This document shows, in pieces, positions 22,539-26,317 of a DNA stretch of 26,317 nucleotides (the stretch's first letter is position 1; each line of letters opens with the position of its first letter). A model generated the notes under the pieces. It was not told where the DNA came from and did no database searches. It saw only the letters and a program-made list of their open reading frames with translations. Where the stretch lies: contig DATJYZ010000252.1 in the NCBI GenBank assembly GCA_035499355.1, forward strand, positions 1 through 26,317. Direction: 5' to 3'. The position numbers and the translations under genes are program-made. Source of the DNA: JAEUPI01 sp035499355 (GTDB taxonomy: Bacteria > Pseudomonadota > Gammaproteobacteria > Burkholderiales > Burkholderiaceae_C).

Positions 22539-24587
22539 CTAGCGGCGCGACACCTGCAGCGCGAGCGCGACCACCACCAGCCCGAAGCCCACCAAGTCGG
22601 CCTGCCAGCCCGGATACACCAGCGCGACTCCGGCGATCAACAGCATCCAGCGCTCGAGCTGCGTCGCCTTCTTCAAGGCCCAGCCCTGGAAGCCGCCGGC
22701 CAGCGCCGCGATGCCCACCGCCGCGGTCAGCGTGACCTCGGCGATCGACCACCAGTCGGCGTTCGCCAACGCCTTGCCGGAGCCCATCAGCAGCAGGCCC
22801 TGGCCGCTCTTGTCGAGCACGAACATGAAGGGCACCAGGAACGCCGGCACCGTGTACTTCCAGCACTGCAGCGTGGTCTTGTACGGGTCGCCACCGGTGA
22901 TGGCAGCGGCGGCGAACGGCGACAGCGCAGTCGGCGGCGACACCTCGGACAGCACCGCGTAGTAGAAGATGAACATGTGGGCGGCGAAGTCGGGCACACC
23001 GAGCTTGATCAGCGCCGGCGCGGCGATCACGGCGCAGATGATGTAACTCGCCGTCACCGGCACCGCCAGGCCGACGATCCACACCACCAGCGACGTGAAG
23101 ATCGCGGTGAGCAGCAGCGAGCCGCCGGCGTAGTCGATCACGATCGAGCTGAACTTCAGGCCGAGCCCGGTGAGCGTGACGACGCCCACGATGATGCCCG
23201 CGCCGGCGCAGGTGGCCGCGACGTTGAGCACGCCGGTGGAGCCGGTCTCCATCGCCTTGACGAACGGCGAGCGGAAGACGTGCTCCTGCCAGGATCCTTT
23301 GCCCCGGAACAGGTCGTACGAGAACATCGCGGTGTCGCGGCGCAGGAAGCTGGTGACGAACGACACCACGGTGGCCCAGAACACGCTGAGTACCGGCGAG
23401 TAGCCCAGCAGCATGAAGACGACGATCGACACCAGCGACAGGAAGTGGAACCAGTAACGCCGCGACAGCGTCCACACCGATTCGAGCTTGCCGAAGTCGA
23501 CATCGCGCATGCCGAACTTGCGCGCGTCGATCTCCACCATCAGGAACAGCGCCAGGTAGTACAGCAACGTCGGCACCACCGCCATCAGCAGCACGTCGAG
23601 GTAGGAGATCTTCAGGAACTCGGCGATGAGGAAGGCCGCGGCGCCGAGCACCGGCGGCGAGATGATCGCGCCCAGGCCGCCGGCGGCGAGCAGCCCGCCG
23701 GCGGCGTTCTTCTCGTAGCCGACCTTGGCCAGCATCGGGTACGCCACCGAGCCCAGCGTGACGGTGGTGGCCACGCCCGAGCCCGAAGGGCCGCCGAGCA
23801 GGAACGACGCCAGCACCACGGTGCGGCCGGCGCCGGTGGGCTTGCCGCCCATCGCCGAGAACGAGAAGTCGATGTAGAACTTGCCCGCGCCCGAGTACTG
23901 CAGGAAGGCGCCGAAGATCGTGAACAGGATGATCAGCGACGACGACACGTCGATCGCGACGCCGTAGATGCCCTCCAGCGTCATGTACATCACGCCCACC
24001 AGCCGCCCGATGTCGTAGCCCTTGTGGGTCCACGGCGGCGGCAGCAGCGGGCCGGCTAGCGCGTAGGCGATGAACGCCAGCGTGATGGCCGGCATCACCC
24101 AGCCGCCGACGCGGCGCATCGCCTCGAGCACCAGCACGATCAGCGCGACCCCGAAGGCGATGTCCCACGGCTCGGGCGAGGTGTTGCGGTCGGTGAAGTC
24201 GTCGCCGCCGGCGATCAGGTACGCCACCACCGCGATCGCCAGTGCCGCCGCGATCCAGTCCCACCACATCACGCGATGGCGAAAGCGCGGCGTCACGGGG
24301 AACAGCAGGAAGCACAGGAACAGCACGAACGCCACGTGCAGCGGCCGCAGCAGCTGCGTCGGCACGATCTCGTAGGCGGCGTACAGGTGGAACGCCGACA
24401 TCGCGACGGCCAGCGCCACCACCAGGCCGCCGAGCCAGCCCTTGAGCTTGTTGGCCGCGCCTTCCTCGGCCTCGACGAACTCCTCGGCCTTGTGCAGCGC
24501 CTCGTCGCTGACCGCGACGGATGTCCCGGCAGGCGTCGCGGCCGGCGCCGCGCCTGACGAGGGCCCGCCCTCGGGCGCTGCGCTCAA
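22539..24587 (-). CDS. TAXI-type TRAP transporter fused permease (DctQM-like)
   Basis: A 682-aa hydrophobic protein combining a small-permease part (about four helices, 50-175) with a DctM-like large permease (about 200-660). That fusion is standard for TAXI-family TRAP systems. Signature stretches include GGPSGSGVATTVTLGSVAYPM, GGLGAIISPPVLGAAAFL and EVSPPTALSPFAAAAITGGDP. The start is TTG at 24587, which overlaps the stop of the binding-protein gene (TTGA) and has AAGG a few bases upstream. It opens a polar, low-complexity N-terminal tail (about 1-45). No ATG occurs before the first helices, so a TTG start (or a nearby GTG) seems needed. With the upstream binding protein it forms a complete two-gene secondary transporter; the substrate is unknown. 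Confidence 0.92.
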   Translation of the reverse strand: MSAAPEGGPSSGAAPAATPAGTSVAVSDEALHKAEEFVEAEEGAANKLKGWLGGLVVALAVAMSAFHLYAAYEIVPTQLLRPLHVAFVLFLCFLLFPVTPRFRHRVMWWDWIAAALAIAVVAYLIAGGDDFTDRNTSPEPWDIAFGVALIVLVLEAMRRVGGWVMPAITLAFIAYALAGPLLPPPWTHKGYDIGRLVGVMYMTLEGIYGVAIDVSSSLIILFTIFGAFLQYSGAGKFYIDFSFSAMGGKPTGAGRTVVLASFLLGGPSGSGVATTVTLGSVAYPMLAKVGYEKNAAGGLLAAGGLGAIISPPVLGAAAFLIAEFLKISYLDVLLMAVVPTLLYYLALFLMVEIDARKFGMRDVDFGKLESVWTLSRRYWFHFLSLVSIVVFMLLGYSPVLSVFWATVVSFVTSFLRRDTAMFSYDLFRGKGSWQEHVFRSPFVKAMETGSTGVLNVAATCAGAGIIVGVVTLTGLGLKFSSIVIDYAGGSLLLTAIFTSLVVWIVGLAVPVTASYIICAVIAAPALIKLGVPDFAAHMFIFYYAVLSEVSPPTALSPFAAAAITGGDPYKTTLQCWKYTVPAFLVPFMFVLDKSGQGLLLMGSGKALANADWWSIAEVTLTAAVGIAALAGGFQGWALKKATQLERWMLLIAGVALVYPGWQADLVGFGLVVVALALQVSRR

Positions 24588-25543
24588 TTGACCTTGATGC
24601 CCTTCTCGGCGAAATACTTGGCCGCGCCCGGGTGGAACGGCACCGGCGAGGCCGAGGCCTTCTGGTTCTCGAGCTTGAAGTTCATCGCCTCCTTGTGCAC
24701 CGCGATCAGATCGTCGCGGCGTTCGAAGATCGTCTTGACGATGTCGTAGGCGGTCTTGTCGTCCATGCTCGCGGCGGCCACCAGGATGTTCATGACCGTG
24801 GCCTGCTTGTTGTCGGCGTCCATGCCCTTGTAGACGTCCTTCGGAATCACGTCTTCGACGTACAGGTTGCCGTACTTCCTGTTCATCGCCGCCACCGCGT
24901 CGGCGTGGTCGATCATCCTGATCTTGGTGCCCGGGGTGTTGGCCAGGTCGGTCACCGCGGCGGTCGGCAGGCCGCCGACCCAGAAGAAGGCGTCGATCTT
25001 GCCGTCCTTGATCGCATTGACCGATTCGGCGACGCCGAGGCGCTCGCGCTTGACGTCCTTGTCCTTGTCGATGCCTTCGGCTTCGAGCAGGCGGAACGCC
25101 ATCACCTCGGTGGCGCTGCCCGGCGAGCCGGTCGACACGCGCTTGCCTTTGAGGTCGGCGAACTTGGTGACGCCGCGGCCTTCGACGCTGACCACGTGCA
25201 TGCGATTGGGGTACAGCACCATCAACGTGCGCAGGTCGACCTTGTGGCCCTTGAACTTGTCCTCGCCGCGCGCCGCGTCCTGTGCGGCATCGGCCATCGA
25301 AAGCCCGATGTAGGGCTTGCCGCTGCCGATCAGCTTGAGGTTGTCCACCGAGCCGCCGGTCACCTCGGCGGTGGCCTGCATGCCCGGTACGTGCTTGGAC
25401 AGCACGGCGGCGATGCCGCCTCCCATCGGGTAGTACACGCCACCGGTGCCGCCGGTGGCGATCGACAGGTTCTGCGCGGCAGCACCGAAGGACAGCAGCG
25501 TGCCGGTCAGCACTGCGGCGATGAATGCGCTCGTGCGGGTCAT
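24584..25543 (-). CDS. TRAP transporter solute receptor, TAXI family
   Basis: A 319-aa periplasmic binding protein of the TAXI family. AGGAG lies 5 nt before the ATG at 25543. A signal peptide (about 1-23, ending GAAA-QN) leads into the family hallmark ATGGTGGVYYPMGGGIA (29-45), which gives TAXI proteins their glycine-rich substrate loop. Other supportive stretches are TGGSVDNLKLIGSG, GSPGSATEVMAFRLLE and DAFFWVGGLPTAAV. TAXI substrates are little known; a few take up glutamate or alpha-ketoglutarate-like acids. The stop overlaps the permease start, so binding protein and transporter are made together. It diverges from an SDR gene across a 121-bp region with a perfect 14-bp palindrome. Confidence 0.94.
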   Translation of the reverse strand: MTRTSAFIAAVLTGTLLSFGAAAQNLSIATGGTGGVYYPMGGGIAAVLSKHVPGMQATAEVTGGSVDNLKLIGSGKPYIGLSMADAAQDAARGEDKFKGHKVDLRTLMVLYPNRMHVVSVEGRGVTKFADLKGKRVSTGSPGSATEVMAFRLLEAEGIDKDKDVKRERLGVAESVNAIKDGKIDAFFWVGGLPTAAVTDLANTPGTKIRMIDHADAVAAMNRKYGNLYVEDVIPKDVYKGMDADNKQATVMNILVAAASMDDKTAYDIVKTIFERRDDLIAVHKEAMNFKLENQKASASPVPFHPGAAKYFAEKGIKVN

Positions 25544-25571
25544 CTCGTCTCCTGCATGTCAGGGAAAGCCC

Positions 25572-25585
25572 GCGGTGCGCACCGC
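25572..25585. promoter_or_regulatory. Perfect 14-bp palindrome between divergent TAXI and SDR genes
   Basis: GCGGTGCGCACCGC is its own reverse complement. Flanking CC and GG extend the symmetry, with one mismatch on each side. It lies 28 nt upstream of the TAXI receptor start, in the shared promoter region, so it may be an operator controlling one or both genes. In GC-rich DNA a chance palindrome of this length is possible. Confidence 0.35.
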
Positions 25586-25664
25586 AGGGGCGAATTCATT
25601 CTGGCATGCAGCCCCGCGCCATTCGCTCCACACTTTCCAGCAGGAACTTTTCGTGGAGACAGCC

Positions 25665-26317
25665 ATGGGATTCGCGTTCAACGAGCGGCGCGTCGTGGTG
25701 TGCGGCGGCAGCCGCGGCATCGGCCGCGCCATCGCGCTGGCATTCGCCGAGGCCGGCGCCGACGTGTCGATCTGCGCGCGCGGCCGCGACACGCTCGAGC
25801 GCGCGCGCGGCGAGCTCGAGCGCCACGGGCGGCGCGCGCATGCCGCGGTGTGCGACCTCGCCGACGCGCAGTCGGTGGCCGGCTACGTGGTGCAGGCCGG
25901 CCAGGCGCTCGGCGGCATCGACGTGCTGGTGAACAACGCGTCGGGCTTCGGCATGGGCGACGACGAGGCGGGCTGGTCGGCCGGATTGGCGGTCGACGTG
26001 ATGGCGATGGTGCGCGCGTCGCACGCGGCGCTGCCGTTGCTCGAGCGCAGCGGCGAGGGCGCGTCGATCGTGCACATCTCGTCGATCTCCGGCTTTCGCG
26101 CCTCGACGCGTTCGCCGGCGTATGCCGCGGTGAAGGCAGCGATGATCAGCTACACCGCCAGCCAGGCCGCGATGCTGGCCCCGAAGCGCATCCGCGTGAA
26201 CTGCATCGCGCCGGGCTCGATCGAATTCGACGGCGGCGTGTGGGACCAGCGCAAGAAAGCCCGCGATCCGCTGTACGACCGCGTGCTCGCCGGCATCCCG
26301 TGGGGCCGCATGGGCGC
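25665..26317 (+). CDS. SDR-family oxidoreductase (partial, C-terminus outside window)
   Basis: The gene starts at ATG 25665, with GGAG 6 nt upstream, and runs off the right edge after 217 codons. It is a classical short-chain dehydrogenase/reductase: GGSRGIG cofactor motif at 14-20 (an arginine there suits NADP(H)), NNASG at 90-94 in place of NNAG, Ser140, and Tyr153/Lys157 in YAAVK. The last visible part, NCIAPGSIEFDGGVWDQRK, covers the substrate-binding region and is typical of SDRs acting on 3-hydroxy or keto acids and alcohols. It faces away from the TAXI transporter genes across a shared promoter region and might process the imported compound; that link is inferred. Confidence 0.9.
   Translation, partial: MGFAFNERRVVVCGGSRGIGRAIALAFAEAGADVSICARGRDTLERARGELERHGRRAHAAVCDLADAQSVAGYVVQAGQALGGIDVLVNNASGFGMGDDEAGWSAGLAVDVMAMVRASHAALPLLERSGEGASIVHISSISGFRASTRSPAYAAVKAAMISYTASQAAMLAPKRIRVNCIAPGSIEFDGGVWDQRKKARDPLYDRVLAGIPWGRMG

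Noticed and set aside
1..26317. CRISPR array, tRNA, rRNA, prophage or integron
   Set aside because: No regularly spaced repeats, cloverleaf-like conserved tRNA sequence, rRNA sequence, integrase or phage structural gene was seen on either strand.

Overview
The window is GC-rich, densely coding chromosomal DNA. It looks like a Burkholderiales betaproteobacterium of the Rubrivivax/Leptothrix/Methylibium kind. That placement is inferred from several things together: high GC with strong third-position GC bias, three different tripartite-type uptake proteins (DctP, TAXI and Bug/TctC), a characteristic intergenic repeat, and a DUF4124 protein. No rRNA, tRNA, CRISPR array or phage gene was seen.

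Layout. (1) 1-1379, minus strand: a LytS-type sensor histidine kinase that runs off the left edge, preceded by a 71-aa single-pass membrane protein with a strong ribosome binding site. (2) 1715-5557, plus strand: a TRAP transporter operon, dctP-dctQ-dctM. The small permease is a fusion with an N-terminal TM2-like module, and both gene junctions carry hairpins. (3) 5555-6653: an intact IS630-family element with a TA target duplication, sitting in a CTAG site between two convergent stop codons. (4) 6659-13232, minus strand: a sulfatase/phosphonate-monoester-hydrolase-like enzyme, a possibly 5'-truncated hypothetical gene, a Cds1-like PLP enzyme, an MFE-2-like SDR dehydrogenase, and a coupled pair made of an exported trypsin-like protease and an FHA-membrane protein. 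(5) 13287-14939: a DUF4124 coiled-coil protein facing an orphan Bug-family binding protein. (6) 15086-19511, plus strand: a duplicated AhpD/CMD-like protein overlapping a class III nucleotide cyclase, then a large AsmA-like protein. (7) 19514-22213, minus strand: a Ser/Thr kinase with a TPR-like C-terminal half. (8) 22539-25543, minus strand: a TAXI-type TRAP transporter (binding protein plus fused permease). Diverging from it at the right edge is a partial SDR dehydrogenase.

Two themes stand out. One is uptake and breakdown of small organic acids or esters: TRAP-DctPQM, TRAP-TAXI, Bug, two SDRs and the sulfatase/PMH. The other is signalling: histidine kinase, cyclase, Ser/Thr kinase and an FHA protein coupled to a protease. 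The least ordinary items are the TM2-coiled-coil-DctQ fusion, the cyclase with atypical substrate-recognition residues translationally coupled to a double AhpD-like protein, and the protease/FHA-membrane pair. The IS630 insertion is also notable: a single CTAG tetranucleotide supplies stop codons for both dctM and the transposase. I found no clear-cut wholly new defence or mobile system. All family calls come from reading motifs, not from database searches.
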